Of a DNA stretch of 64,000 bases, positions 28,122 to 36,772 are shown in pieces. A program made the translations under genes and the position numbers. Below the pieces are notes generated by a model. It worked only from the letters and a program-made list of their open reading frames with translations. It had not been told where the DNA came from and ran no database searches. Origin of the DNA: Rhodophyticola sp. CCM32 (lineage in GTDB: Bacteria > Pseudomonadota > Alphaproteobacteria > Rhodobacterales > Rhodobacteraceae). Numbering within the stretch: the stretch's first letter is position 1; each line of letters opens with the position of its first letter. The stretch is taken from the NCBI RefSeq assembly GCF_004751985.1, contig NZ_CP038492.1, positions 868,001 through 932,000 on the forward strand, in the 5' to 3' direction.

Positions 28122-29261
28122 ATGCGTATCTTCAAAACGGCGGCTCTGGCCGTGACGGCAGGGCTTTGCACCGGTGCAGGCTTTGCCCAGGACACAACCG
28201 GATATGACGGGGTTCCGCGCACATTCCTGTGGAACCCGGGATCGGTCGAGATTTATGACGCATCGGAACATGCGCAGGACGGCCCCTATACAATCGGGTT
28301 TTCCAACGCCTCGATCTCGAACCCCTGGCGGGTTGCCATGCTGCACGGGATCGAAGCCGCCGCCGAACGCCATGCGGAGCAGCTGGAGCGGTTCATCATC
28401 ACCGATGCGGGCGATGACCCGTCAACCCAGGCTGCGGATATTCAGGATCTGATTGCACAGGGTGTCGATATTCTTCTGGTCAGTCCGGTCACCGCCGAGG
28501 CGCTGGAACCGGCGATCCGCCGGGCCAGCCGGTCAGGCGTGCCGGTGGTTCTGGTGGACCGCGCGGTATCCTCCGACGAGAACTATATCACCTTTGTCAC
28601 CGCATCCGATCAGGCGCTTGGCCGGATTTCCGCCCAATGGCTGGCCGAGACGCTGAATTTCGAAGGCGATGTGGTGATGCTGGGCGGTCTGGCCGGGGCC
28701 TCGCCCGCCGAAAACCGGATCGCGGCGGCGATGGAGGTGTTCAACCAGTATCCCGGCATCAATGTGCTTGATACGCAATACACATCCTGGTCGCCCGCCA
28801 ATGGCCGGACCATCATGCAGGCGCTGATCCAGCGCCATGGCGATGCGATTGACGGGGTCTGGGCAGATTCCGGCCTGCAGGGCTCCGGCTCGATCGAGGC
28901 CTTTATCGGTGCGGGCTACGAAGATGGCCAGATCCCGCCCCATACGGGCGGCGATTTCAACGCCATGTATCAGTTGTCGGTACAGCATGACGTGCCGATG
29001 GTCGGGGTGGATTATCCGCCCGCCATGGGCGCGCGCGCCTTCGAGGTTCTGTTCGAGGTTCTGGAAGGGGCGGGCATTCCGCGCCGGATCGAGGTGAACC
29101 AGCAGGTTGTCGTGTCACGCGATCATGAAACGGCGTCGGTTCAGGCGGATGTCTATGTGGATGAATACGCGCTGATGGATGCACCGGGATCGGTGATCAT
29201 GTCGAGCGGTGTTGGCCCGGATTACAACCCCGAGACCTTCTCGGCGGTCTATCCGCGCTAG
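28122..29261 (+). CDS. ABC transporter substrate-binding protein, sugar type (periplasmic-binding protein type 1)
   Basis: The protein has 379 residues with a signal peptide (MRIFKTAALAVTAGLCTGAGFA) and a ribosome site GGGAGGAAAC. The mature part has the RbsB/LacI-like fold: YTIGFSNASISNPWR, QGVDILLVSPVTAEALEPAI, TASDQALGRISAQWLAE, DSGLQGSGS and HTGGDFNAMY. It delivers the substrate to the permeases encoded downstream. Many of these blocks recur in the cytoplasmic regulator at 32781-34151, including GFSNAS.SNPWR, TASD, DSGLQG.GS and HTGGD.N.MY, so both proteins likely bind the same or a related ligand. An unusual feature is a roughly 30-residue extension between the signal peptide and the first strand. 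Confidence 0.88.
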   Translation: MRIFKTAALAVTAGLCTGAGFAQDTTGYDGVPRTFLWNPGSVEIYDASEHAQDGPYTIGFSNASISNPWRVAMLHGIEAAAERHAEQLERFIITDAGDDPSTQAADIQDLIAQGVDILLVSPVTAEALEPAIRRASRSGVPVVLVDRAVSSDENYITFVTASDQALGRISAQWLAETLNFEGDVVMLGGLAGASPAENRIAAAMEVFNQYPGINVLDTQYTSWSPANGRTIMQALIQRHGDAIDGVWADSGLQGSGSIEAFIGAGYEDGQIPPHTGGDFNAMYQLSVQHDVPMVGVDYPPAMGARAFEVLFEVLEGAGIPRRIEVNQQVVVSRDHETASVQADVYVDEYALMDAPGSVIMSSGVGPDYNPETFSAVYPR

Positions 29262-29274
29262 GCCTGACAGTATC

Positions 29275-29307
29275 ACGGGCAGGCTGCATCCTTTGTGGCC
29301 TGCCCGT
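29275..29307 (+). promoter_or_regulatory. Intergenic hairpin between binding-protein gene and ABC ATPase gene
   Basis: A 10-bp perfect stem ACGGGCAGGC / GCCTGCCCGT with a 13-base loop lies 13 bases after the binding-protein stop. There is no U-tract, so it more likely stabilises the upstream mRNA or attenuates read-through than ends transcription. This would give more binding protein than transporter. Confidence 0.6.
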
Positions 29308-29336
29308 ATCTTCGAGGCGAGATCGGGGAGGCGATC

Positions 29337-30860
29337 ATGACTCAACCCTTATTGGCCGCGCGCGGCCTGTCCAAGTCGTTCGGACCCAATGAGGTGCTGA
29401 AAAACCTGGATTTCGATGTAAATTCCGGGGCCTGCGTCGCCCTTTGCGGTGAAAATGGCGCCGGGAAATCCACCCTGATCAAGCTGCTGACCGGGCTCTA
29501 TCAGCCAACGGCGGGCCATGTGGAATATCTGGGCGCGCCGGTTGCCTGGGCGGGGCCACGGGCCAGCCTGGAGGCGGGTATCGCGGTTGTCCATCAGGAG
29601 TTTTCGACCCTTGGCGCGTTAAGCGTGGCCGAGAATATCTTTCTGGGGTCCGAACCCCGCACCCGGTTTGGCCTGATCGACCGTCGCCGCCTGAATGCGC
29701 AGACACAAGGCCTGTTCGATGCGCTTGGCATTGCCCTGTCTCCGCGCATTCTGGTTGACACATTAAGCGTGGCTGACAAGCAGATGGTCGAAATTGCCAA
29801 AGCGCTCAGGTCGGATGCGCGGATTTTGATCCTTGATGAGCCGACAGCGGTGCTGTCGCAGAACGAGACCCGGCATCTGTTCAAGCTGATTGCAGAACTG
29901 CGCGCCAAGGGGATGGGCATTGTCTATGTGTCCCACCGGCTGGATGAGATTTTCGAGATCTGCACCGATATCACGGTGATCAAGGACGGGGTGGTGACCT
30001 CGAAAGGCCCGATATCCGATTTCAACCATGACAGTGTGGTGTCCGCCATGGTCGGGCGCGATCTGGGGGATATGTTTCCGGCCAAACCTGACCTGCAAAG
30101 CAATGCGGACCGGGTTCTGACGGTTGAGGATTTTGTCGTTCAGCCGGGCGGGCCATCGGTGTCCTTTCATGTCGATGCCGGAGAGATCGTTGGCCTTGGC
30201 GGGCTTGTCGGATCGGGCCGGACCGAACTGGCGCTGGCGCTTTACGGGGCCGAACCTGCCACCGGCCATGTGGAGGTGATGGGCGAACCGCTTCCCTACC
30301 GGAGCCCGGCCAGCGCGATCGAGGCGGGCATTCTGATGCTGACCGAAAGCCGCAAGGATGATGGTCTGTTTGCCGCAAGTTCCGTGGCGCGCAATTTCAC
30401 CGCCACAACCCCGGGGCTGGGCGCCCATCACGCGCGGATCCCGCGCGGCCATGAAGAGGCGCGCGCCGGGGCCATGAAATCGCGGTTTGGCGTTGTGGTC
30501 GATCATGTGGGCCTGCCGATTTCGGCGCTCTCGGGCGGCAATCAGCAAAAGGTGCTGGTGGCCCGGCTGCTGGAAAACCGGCCCAAGGTTCTGATCCTGG
30601 ATGAACCGACACGGGGTGTCGATGTGGGCGCCAAGGCCGAGATTTACCGCATTCTGCGCCGATTGGCCGAGGAAGGCGTGGCGATCCTCGTGATCTCGTC
30701 GGAACTGATCGAGATCGTTGGCCTGTGCGACCGGGTCTATGTGATGCGCGATGGCGAACTGGCCAGTGAACTGACCGGGGCAGAGATCACCGAGGAGGCG
30801 ATCATCTCGATTGCCGCGATTGAAACAGCAACCCATCATGGAGTGCGCGCCGATGCATGA
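29337..30860 (+). CDS. Sugar ABC transporter ATP-binding protein (RbsA/MglA type, two ABC domains)
   Basis: This 507-residue protein has two fused ATPase domains. The first has Walker A GENGAGKSTLIKLL, a variant signature LSVADKQMVEIAKAL and Walker B RILILDEPTAVLS. The second has the degenerate Walker A LVGSGRTELALAL, typical of RbsA-type proteins, with a good signature LSGGNQQKVLVARLL and ILDEPTRGVDVGAK. I start at the ATG after GGGGAGG. It powers import by the two permeases encoded next. The stop overlaps the next start by eight bases. Confidence 0.93.
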   Translation: MTQPLLAARGLSKSFGPNEVLKNLDFDVNSGACVALCGENGAGKSTLIKLLTGLYQPTAGHVEYLGAPVAWAGPRASLEAGIAVVHQEFSTLGALSVAENIFLGSEPRTRFGLIDRRRLNAQTQGLFDALGIALSPRILVDTLSVADKQMVEIAKALRSDARILILDEPTAVLSQNETRHLFKLIAELRAKGMGIVYVSHRLDEIFEICTDITVIKDGVVTSKGPISDFNHDSVVSAMVGRDLGDMFPAKPDLQSNADRVLTVEDFVVQPGGPSVSFHVDAGEIVGLGGLVGSGRTELALALYGAEPATGHVEVMGEPLPYRSPASAIEAGILMLTESRKDDGLFAASSVARNFTATTPGLGAHHARIPRGHEEARAGAMKSRFGVVVDHVGLPISALSGGNQQKVLVARLLENRPKVLILDEPTRGVDVGAKAEIYRILRRLAEEGVAILVISSELIEIVGLCDRVYVMRDGELASELTGAEITEEAIISIAAIETATHHGVRADA

Positions 30861-31797
30861 CGTTCTTCGTATGACCCGCGCGCAGCCGGTGCATCTTGTG
30901 GTTCTGGCCCTGATTGCCATCGTGTTTGTCGTGGGGGTGGTCATCTCCGACCGGTTTGCCACGCCGCTGAATATCGCCAATATTCAGGATCAGATGGTGG
31001 TGCTGGCGATTGTCGCCCTGGCCCAGACCATCGTGATCCTGTCGGGCGGCATTGATCTCAGCTTTGCAGGGGCGCTTGGCCTTCTGGCCGTGGTGTTTGC
31101 GATGATCGCGGGGGACAATGCGGGCACATTCTGGCTGGCCGTGATCTGTGTTCTGGCGCTTGGGGCGGCGATTGGCCTGATCAACGGGGCGATCACAACC
31201 TATATCGGCATCCACCCGCTGATCGTGACCCTTGGCACCTCGACCATCATGGCCGGTGTGGCGCTTCTGGTGACCCGGCAGCCTGCCGGGTCGGTTCCGC
31301 TGTTTTTTGAAGATATCGTTTATGGCCGCGCCGGGCCTGTGCCCTATGGCATGATTTTCGTGCTGGTCCTGTATGTCCTGATCGGGGCCGCCCTGTGGAA
31401 AACCCGGACCGGCACACGGATCTATGCGGTGGGCGACAATGATCACGCTGCGGCCATTTCCGGCACACCGATCCATCAGACCCGGCTTTTTGTCTATGGT
31501 CTGTCCGGTGTGCTGGCCGCGATTGCCGCCATTTATATGACCGGCCGGTTCGGGGTCGGCGATCCGCGCGCCGGTGTCGGGTTCGATCTGCGGTCGATCA
31601 CGCCGGTGATCGTGGGCGGCACCATGCTGGCAGGCGGGCGCGGCGGTGTTCTGGGAACCCTGCTGGCGGTGATCCTGCTGGCGGTTCTGGGCAATGTTCT
31701 GAACTTCATGAATGTGTCCAGCTACTACCAGTGGATTGTCGAGGGCCTGATCATTGTCGCGGCGGTTTCATTCTTTGCGGGGGCATCAAAATCATGA
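30853..31797 (+). CDS. Sugar ABC transporter permease (RbsC family), first subunit
   Basis: This 314-residue inner-membrane protein has the RbsC/AraH-type pattern: QTIVILSGGIDLSFAGALGL, GAAIGLINGAITTYIGIHPLIVTLGTSTIMAG and the coupling region YAVGDNDHAAAISGTP. ITPVIVGGTMLAGGRGGVLGTLLAVILLAVLGNVLNF closes it. The start ATG overlaps the ATPase stop by eight bases and its stop overlaps the next permease (ATGA). The two different permeases should pair as a heterodimer. Confidence 0.92.
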   Translation: MHDVLRMTRAQPVHLVVLALIAIVFVVGVVISDRFATPLNIANIQDQMVVLAIVALAQTIVILSGGIDLSFAGALGLLAVVFAMIAGDNAGTFWLAVICVLALGAAIGLINGAITTYIGIHPLIVTLGTSTIMAGVALLVTRQPAGSVPLFFEDIVYGRAGPVPYGMIFVLVLYVLIGAALWKTRTGTRIYAVGDNDHAAAISGTPIHQTRLFVYGLSGVLAAIAAIYMTGRFGVGDPRAGVGFDLRSITPVIVGGTMLAGGRGGVLGTLLAVILLAVLGNVLNFMNVSSYYQWIVEGLIIVAAVSFFAGASKS

Positions 31798-32768
31798 CGA
31801 CGGCCACCACCACACCCCCGGGCAAACCGGCGCGCAATCGCGGCACCGTGCGGGCGCGCCAGACCCGGGAACTCTGGATGCTTGCGGGGTTTCTGGTCCT
31901 GATCTGGGCGATAACCGCGCTGTTGTCGCCGCGGTTTCTGGCGCCCGCCAATCTGCGTGATATTCTGGTCACCGCCGCGCCCCTGGGCTTTGTCGCCATC
32001 GGTCAGATGATGGTGATCATCGTGCGCGGGCTGGATCTGTCGGTTGCCTCGATCATGGCGACGGTTGCCGTCATTGCCATTGGTCTGGGCGATAATGTGA
32101 CAGTGATCCTGGCGGTCGGGCTGGTTCTGGGCACTCTGATCGGTGCGATCAACGGCTATCTGGTCGCGTTCCGCCGGGTGACGCCGTTTCTGGCGACGCT
32201 GGCGACGATGATCGTTCTGCAGGGGGTGCGCTTTGCCTATACCGGCGGCGCGCCCAGTGGCACTTTGCCCGAGACATTGCGCTGGCTGTCGACCGGCACG
32301 CTGGCGGGGTTTCCGGTTGCGGTGCTTTTGCTGCTGCTGGTGGGGTTCGGGGTGCACTGGTTGCTGGAATACACGGTTTTCGGGCGCCGGTTGAAGCTTT
32401 ACGGCACCAACCCGGAGACCGCGCGGATGACCGGTGCGCCGGTGCGGTTTCTGGTTGTGGCGGCATTTGCCGCCTCGGGCATGCTGGCGGCGGTCGCGGG
32501 TCTTGTGCTGGTCGGCTATGTGGGGATTGTTGATAACTGGACAGGGCGCGGATATGAGCTGGACAGTATCGCCGCCGCCGTGATCGGGGGTGCGGCGCTG
32601 TCAGGGGGCAAGGGCAGCGTGCCCGGCGCGCTGCTGGCCACGCTTGTGCTGGTCTCGTTATTCAATATCGTTGTCATCCTCGGCCTCTCGGTTGAGTTGC
32701 AACTTGTTATAAAAGGATCGCTGATCATCCTGGCCGCCGCGGTGTATATGACCCGGAGGGCGCAATGA
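31794..32768 (+). CDS. Sugar ABC transporter permease (RbsC family), second subunit
   Basis: This 324-residue permease, a paralogue of the preceding gene, has QMMVIIVRGLDLSVASIMATV, LIGAINGYLVAFRRVTPFLATLATM, LYGTNPETARMTGAPV and IGGAALSGGKGSVPGALLATLVLVSLFNIV. A basic 25-residue N-terminal tail (KPARNRGTVRARQTREL) precedes the first helix. It completes the transporter, and its stop lies 12 bases before the regulator start. Confidence 0.92.
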   Translation: MTTATTTPPGKPARNRGTVRARQTRELWMLAGFLVLIWAITALLSPRFLAPANLRDILVTAAPLGFVAIGQMMVIIVRGLDLSVASIMATVAVIAIGLGDNVTVILAVGLVLGTLIGAINGYLVAFRRVTPFLATLATMIVLQGVRFAYTGGAPSGTLPETLRWLSTGTLAGFPVAVLLLLLVGFGVHWLLEYTVFGRRLKLYGTNPETARMTGAPVRFLVVAAFAASGMLAAVAGLVLVGYVGIVDNWTGRGYELDSIAAAVIGGAALSGGKGSVPGALLATLVLVSLFNIVVILGLSVELQLVIKGSLIILAAAVYMTRRAQ

Positions 32769-32780
32769 CGGAACGGATCA

Positions 32781-34151
32781 ATGAGCGGGCACAAAGGCTC
32801 AAACATCACCCGGATCGCAACGCTGCTGGAGGCGTTCGACGGCGCGAACACGCCGCTGCCGACGGGCGTACTGCTCAGCCGGGCGGGTCTGACACGGGCG
32901 ACGGGTTTCGCATTGATCCGTGCGCTGGTTGCAAAGGGATGGCTTCTTCGTGCCGATCACGGGCTGCTGCAACTGGGCCCGGCGACCGCGCGCCTGATGT
33001 ATAGCCCGCTGGAGCCTGCCCTGGCCCATGGCACCGCCGCGCCGCGCCTGATGGCGCAGCCCCAGGCACAGACCGGCCCGGTGCCCGAGGACATGCCCGG
33101 CGAGATGCCCGGGGATGACTGGCAGAGCGCGCTGACCGAAACGGTTGACACATCCGGGTTCATGCGGCCCGGGCCGGTGCGCATCGGGTTCTCAAACGCG
33201 TCCCTGTCGAACCCCTGGCGCGCGGCGCTGCTGGCCTCGATGCGCTATTCGCAGCGGCTGTATGCGGACCGGCTGGAAGAGGTGCTTATGCGCAGCGCCG
33301 ATGATGACCCGGCCCTGCAATTGCAGCAGATCGACGAATTGGTATCCGCCGGGATCGACCTGCTGATCATCAGTTGCACCCATTCGGCGGCGCCTGCCAT
33401 CAATGCACGCCTGCGGGCGCTGGCAGAGGCGGGCCTGCCCATCGTGGCGGTGGACCGCCGCCCCAGTGATGCGGCATGTCTGGTGTCTTTCGCCACCGCA
33501 TCGGACCGTCGGATCGGTCGTATCTGCGCGCAATGGATGATTGAACGGCTGGGATTTTCCGGGCGTATCTGGATGTTGTCCGGTGTCGAAGGGGCCAGCC
33601 CTGCGATCCGCCGGCAGGCCGCCGCGCTGGCCAGTTTTGCGGCGCATCCGGGCATCACCGTGGAAACCGTGTCCTATACCGGCTGGACCGATGCGGGGGG
33701 GTATCGGGCGGTGGACCGTCTGCTGGCCCAGGGCAGCCCGCCGCCCGATGGTGTCTGGTGTGACAGCGGCCTTCAGGGGGTCGGGTCCCTGCAACGCTTT
33801 GTCGAGACGGGCGGGCCGCTGCCGATCCATACGGGCGGTGATCTGAACCGCATGTACAAACTGGCCCTGCATCACAAATTGCCGTTTGTGGCGGTGGATT
33901 ATCCTGCCGCCATGGGCGGGCGGGCGATCGAGGTGGCGCTGGACATTCTGGCCGGGCGCCCGGTGCAGCGCCGGATCGAGGTTCCGGCCCCGGTCGTGCT
34001 GCCGCGCGGTCAGGAGACCCGCAATATCCGTGCCGATATCTGGGCCGAAACCCATGTGGGATGGGGCCTGCCGGATGATGCCATTCTGTCCCAGGGGCCC
34101 AGTGTGCGCGATCTGGCCTTCACAGCCGATGGGGGAGGGTCAGGTGACTGA
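32781..34151 (+). CDS. Chimeric regulator: IclR-type winged helix fused to a periplasmic-binding-protein-like sensor
   Basis: Residues about 1-75 resemble the IclR winged helix: NITRIATLLEAFDGANTPLP, SRAGLTRATGFALIRALVAKG and LLQLGPATARLMY. A linker of about 55 residues rich in P, Q and A follows. From about residue 133 to the end lies a type-1 periplasmic-binding fold that closely mirrors the operon's own exported binding protein: VRIGFSNASLSNPWRAALLA, SFATASDRRIGRICAQWMIE, DGVWCDSGLQGVGS, HTGGDLNRMYKL and VDYPAAMGGRAIEVALDIL. No signal peptide is present, so it should act in the cytosol as a ligand-responsive repressor or activator. LacI proteins use this sensor with a different HTH; the usual IclR effector domain is absent. 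The probable target is the inverted repeat at 26648-26685. An ATG at 32765 in another frame was rejected. Confidence 0.85.
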   Translation: MSGHKGSNITRIATLLEAFDGANTPLPTGVLLSRAGLTRATGFALIRALVAKGWLLRADHGLLQLGPATARLMYSPLEPALAHGTAAPRLMAQPQAQTGPVPEDMPGEMPGDDWQSALTETVDTSGFMRPGPVRIGFSNASLSNPWRAALLASMRYSQRLYADRLEEVLMRSADDDPALQLQQIDELVSAGIDLLIISCTHSAAPAINARLRALAEAGLPIVAVDRRPSDAACLVSFATASDRRIGRICAQWMIERLGFSGRIWMLSGVEGASPAIRRQAAALASFAAHPGITVETVSYTGWTDAGGYRAVDRLLAQGSPPPDGVWCDSGLQGVGSLQRFVETGGPLPIHTGGDLNRMYKLALHHKLPFVAVDYPAAMGGRAIEVALDILAGRPVQRRIEVPAPVVLPRGQETRNIRADIWAETHVGWGLPDDAILSQGPSVRDLAFTADGGGSGD

Positions 34152-34776
34152 GAGTTCTCCCTCCCATGCGCGGGCCGTGGCCCTGTTCGCGGCACTGACC
34201 GATGCGCCGGTTGATCAGCTTTGCGCGCAGCCATCGGCCGTGGCGCGGGCCAGCGGGCGCCCGGTCAGCACCGGGCGGCGCGCGGCTGCCGAGGCCGAAG
34301 CGGTGGGCCTGTTGCAGCGCGATATCGACATGACCTACCGGCGCGGCCCCCTGGCCTTGCGCATCGGCCTGTCGGCCATGGGGTTCGGCGATCTGGCCCG
34401 CATGGTCGACCCGATCCTGATAGAGCTGCGCCGCAGCCTGCAGGTGACCGCCTGTCTGGCGGTTGCAGAGGGGCGCGGTCTGCATATCGGTCCGTTCTCT
34501 CTGGGGCGTGGCCCGGCCTATATCCACCCGTCGCCGGACTATCTGATGGCGAGCCCGATTGATGGGGATGGCCCCGAAACCCTGCGTCTGTTCGAAGGGT
34601 CGGATCAGGGGCGCTCCAGCGCTATCCGGGCCCTTGTGATCGGGCATCATCCGGCCCGGCATTGCCTGCTGGCGGTGTTTCCGGGCGCCGACCCGGCGCT
34701 GCAATCTGCGGAAATCGACACAGCACTCCGCCGGGCCAGGGCGCGTCTGTCACAATCTGAAACGCCTGACATATGA
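34144..34776 (+). CDS. Short IclR-like regulator (second regulator of the operon)
   Basis: A GTG start overlaps the previous gene by eight bases, giving 210 residues. The N-terminus (SHARAVALFAALTDAPVDQLCAQPSAVARASGRPVSTGRRAAAEAEAVGLL) aligns in layout with an IclR winged helix, though with a less regular recognition helix. YRRGPLALRIGLSAMGFGDLARMVDPILIELRRSLQVTACLAVAEG then follows the IclR linker helix and first effector strand. The effector part is short (about 110 instead of 170 residues). Together with the preceding gene it forms an unusual tandem: one IclR HTH with a sugar-binding sensor and one IclR-like protein with a reduced sensor. Heterodimer formation is possible but speculative. 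Confidence 0.65.
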   Translation: MTESSPSHARAVALFAALTDAPVDQLCAQPSAVARASGRPVSTGRRAAAEAEAVGLLQRDIDMTYRRGPLALRIGLSAMGFGDLARMVDPILIELRRSLQVTACLAVAEGRGLHIGPFSLGRGPAYIHPSPDYLMASPIDGDGPETLRLFEGSDQGRSSAIRALVIGHHPARHCLLAVFPGADPALQSAEIDTALRRARARLSQSETPDI

Positions 34777-35609
34777 CAGACCCGGTTGCGCAGCCCGGGC
34801 CTGATCTGGACCGGCACTATAAATTCTCTGAAATTCTGCCGGATTTTGCCGCCTGGCTGGACCGGATGGCTTTTGACAGCAAAGGCATAGCTGACACGAT
34901 CCCCTTGCAGCGACACCCCTATGGCCCAGACCCGCGCCAATGGGGTGAAACTGGCCCCGGATCGGGCCGGGGCGATCTGCTGCCGGTCTTTGTGCATGGC
35001 GGATATTGGCGGGCGCTGCGGGCCGAGGATCATCGTTTTGTCCTGCCCGCGCTTGGCGGTCTGGGCGGGCAGGTCGCCAATCTGGAATACCGGTTGATGC
35101 CCGCCACCCGGATGGAGGGGCTGGTGGCGGATATCTCTGCGGGTTTGCGCCTGATCATCCAGATGGAGCCTGCGGCGCGGATCGTGCCAGTCGGCCATTC
35201 CGCCGGGGCGCATCTGATCCTGCGCGCGCTTGCCCATCCCGATATCGCGGCACGGGTGGCGGGGGCGGTGTGCATCAGCGGTGTCTTTGACCTGCACCCG
35301 ATCGCACGCTCGTTTCTGCAGGCGGATCTGGGGTTGAGCGCGGAGGAGATTGCCGCGCACAGCATCCCCTCTGCCCCGCCGGTTCCGGTGCTGTTTCTGG
35401 CAGGTGCTGAGGAAACCGCGGCATTCCGCGAAGGGGCGCAGCAGATGGCGGGCTCTGCGCCTCTGGCCCGTTCCGCCCTGGTATCAGAAGCGCATCACAT
35501 GAATATTCTGCACCGGACCCTGACAGGCCCGGCCCCGCTGATCCCCGACATATGCCACTGGCTGACCACCGGACAGATGCCCGATATCGTGAAAGGACCC
35601 CCGCCATGA
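34773..35609 (+). CDS. Alpha/beta hydrolase (kynurenine formamidase-like fold)
   Basis: This 278-residue protein starts in an ATGA overlap. The oxyanion region HGGYWRALRAEDHRFVLP, the strand VANLEYRLMPATRMEGLVADI, the nucleophile elbow VPVGHSAGAHLIL (GHSAG serine) and the late histidine in SEAHHMNILHRTL fit carboxylesterase/formamidase-type hydrolases. It would hydrolyse an ester, lactone or formamide in the cytosol. Between an IclR-like regulator and an FAH-type enzyme, a ring-opening or lactonase role is a reasonable guess, but no substrate can be read from the sequence. Confidence 0.82.
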   Translation: MTDPVAQPGPDLDRHYKFSEILPDFAAWLDRMAFDSKGIADTIPLQRHPYGPDPRQWGETGPGSGRGDLLPVFVHGGYWRALRAEDHRFVLPALGGLGGQVANLEYRLMPATRMEGLVADISAGLRLIIQMEPAARIVPVGHSAGAHLILRALAHPDIAARVAGAVCISGVFDLHPIARSFLQADLGLSAEEIAAHSIPSAPPVPVLFLAGAEETAAFREGAQQMAGSAPLARSALVSEAHHMNILHRTLTGPAPLIPDICHWLTTGQMPDIVKGPPP

Positions 35610-36760
35610 CCCGAGAGTTCGACCTGCCGGAAGAGGGCAGTTTTGTCATGCGCATCTGGTCGCCAGACGCGACAGGGCCGATTGTGGCGCGGGTCGTGGG
35701 CGATAGGCTGGAAGATATCACCTCAATCCGCATCCCCACCATGCAGGCCCTCTTGGAGGCCGATGACCCCGCCGATCTGGCCTTCACAGCCCCCGGTGTG
35801 GCGGTCATGGATCTGGGCGATCTGGCCCGCAATGCGGTGGAACGGCCCGATCCCGCCAGACCCGTCCCGCTGGCGCCCTGTGACATCCAGGCGATCAAGG
35901 CCTGCGGGGTGACATTCGCGGCCTCCATGCTGGAACGGGTGATCGAGGAAAAGGCCATGGGCGATCCGTCCAGGGCCGATGACATGCGCCGCCAATGCAC
36001 TGCGGTCATCGGCGACAGCCTGCAGGATATCCGGCCCGGATCAGACGCGGCCATGCAGTTGAAAGAAACGCTGATCGAACTTGGGGTCTGGTCGCAATAT
36101 CTGGAAGTGGGCATCGGCCCGGATGCCGAGGTGTTTACCAAGGCACAACCGATGTCGGCGGTGGGCACCGGCGCGGCGGTTGGCCTGCACCCGGTCTCGA
36201 CCTGGAACAACCCCGAACCCGAAATCGTGCTGGCGGTGGACAGCCGGGGCCGGATCAAGGGGGCCACGCTTGGCAATGACGTGAACCTGCGCGATGTGGA
36301 GGGCCGCTCGGCCCTGCTTCTGGGCAAAGCCAAGGATAACAACGCGGCCTGCGCCATCGGCCCGGCCCTGCGTTTGTTCGACACCGGATTTGGACTTGAC
36401 GATATCCGCCGTATGGATATTGACCTGACAGTGACCGGACCCGAGGGGTTCACCCTGAACGGACACTCCTCTATGGCTGAAATCAGTCGTGACCCCGAAG
36501 ATCTGGTGGCGCAGGTTCGCGGGCCGCATCATCAGTATCCCGATGGGGTGTTTCTGTTTCTGGGTACGCTGTTCGCGCCGACCGAAGACCGGGATATTCC
36601 GGGCAAGGGCTTTACCCATAAACTGGGCGATGTGGTGCGGATCCATACCGCGCTTCTGGGAAGCCTGCAAAACACCGTGCGCCTGTCGACCGAGGCGCCG
36701 GAATGGACATTTGGCACCGCCGCGCTGATGCGCAATCTGGCACAACGAAACCTTCTTTGA
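35606..36760 (+). CDS. Fumarylacetoacetate hydrolase-fold enzyme, probable 2-keto-3-deoxy sugar acid dehydratase
   Basis: I start at ATG 35606 (ATGA overlap), giving 384 residues. The C-terminal FAH domain shows the metal site: the EPE of NNPEPEIVLAVDSRGRIKGATLGNDVNLRDVEGRSA, then KAKDNNAACAIGP and the loop GHSSMAEISRDPEDLVAQV. The N-terminal region PTMQALLEADDPADL and ACGVTFAASMLERVIEEKA resemble the roughly 390-residue group that includes XylX of Caulobacter (2-keto-3-deoxy-D-xylonate dehydratase). It would yield 2-oxoglutarate semialdehyde, the substrate of the next enzyme. That pairing is the best argument for this role. Confidence 0.8.
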   Translation: MTREFDLPEEGSFVMRIWSPDATGPIVARVVGDRLEDITSIRIPTMQALLEADDPADLAFTAPGVAVMDLGDLARNAVERPDPARPVPLAPCDIQAIKACGVTFAASMLERVIEEKAMGDPSRADDMRRQCTAVIGDSLQDIRPGSDAAMQLKETLIELGVWSQYLEVGIGPDAEVFTKAQPMSAVGTGAAVGLHPVSTWNNPEPEIVLAVDSRGRIKGATLGNDVNLRDVEGRSALLLGKAKDNNAACAIGPALRLFDTGFGLDDIRRMDIDLTVTGPEGFTLNGHSSMAEISRDPEDLVAQVRGPHHQYPDGVFLFLGTLFAPTEDRDIPGKGFTHKLGDVVRIHTALLGSLQNTVRLSTEAPEWTFGTAALMRNLAQRNLL

Positions 36761-36772
36761 GGATCACAACGC

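Noticed and set aside
32765-33004. Start of the chimeric regulator at ATG 32765 overlapping the permease stop
   Set aside because: That frame stops after 79 codons and has no HTH pattern. The frame from 32781 carries both domains.
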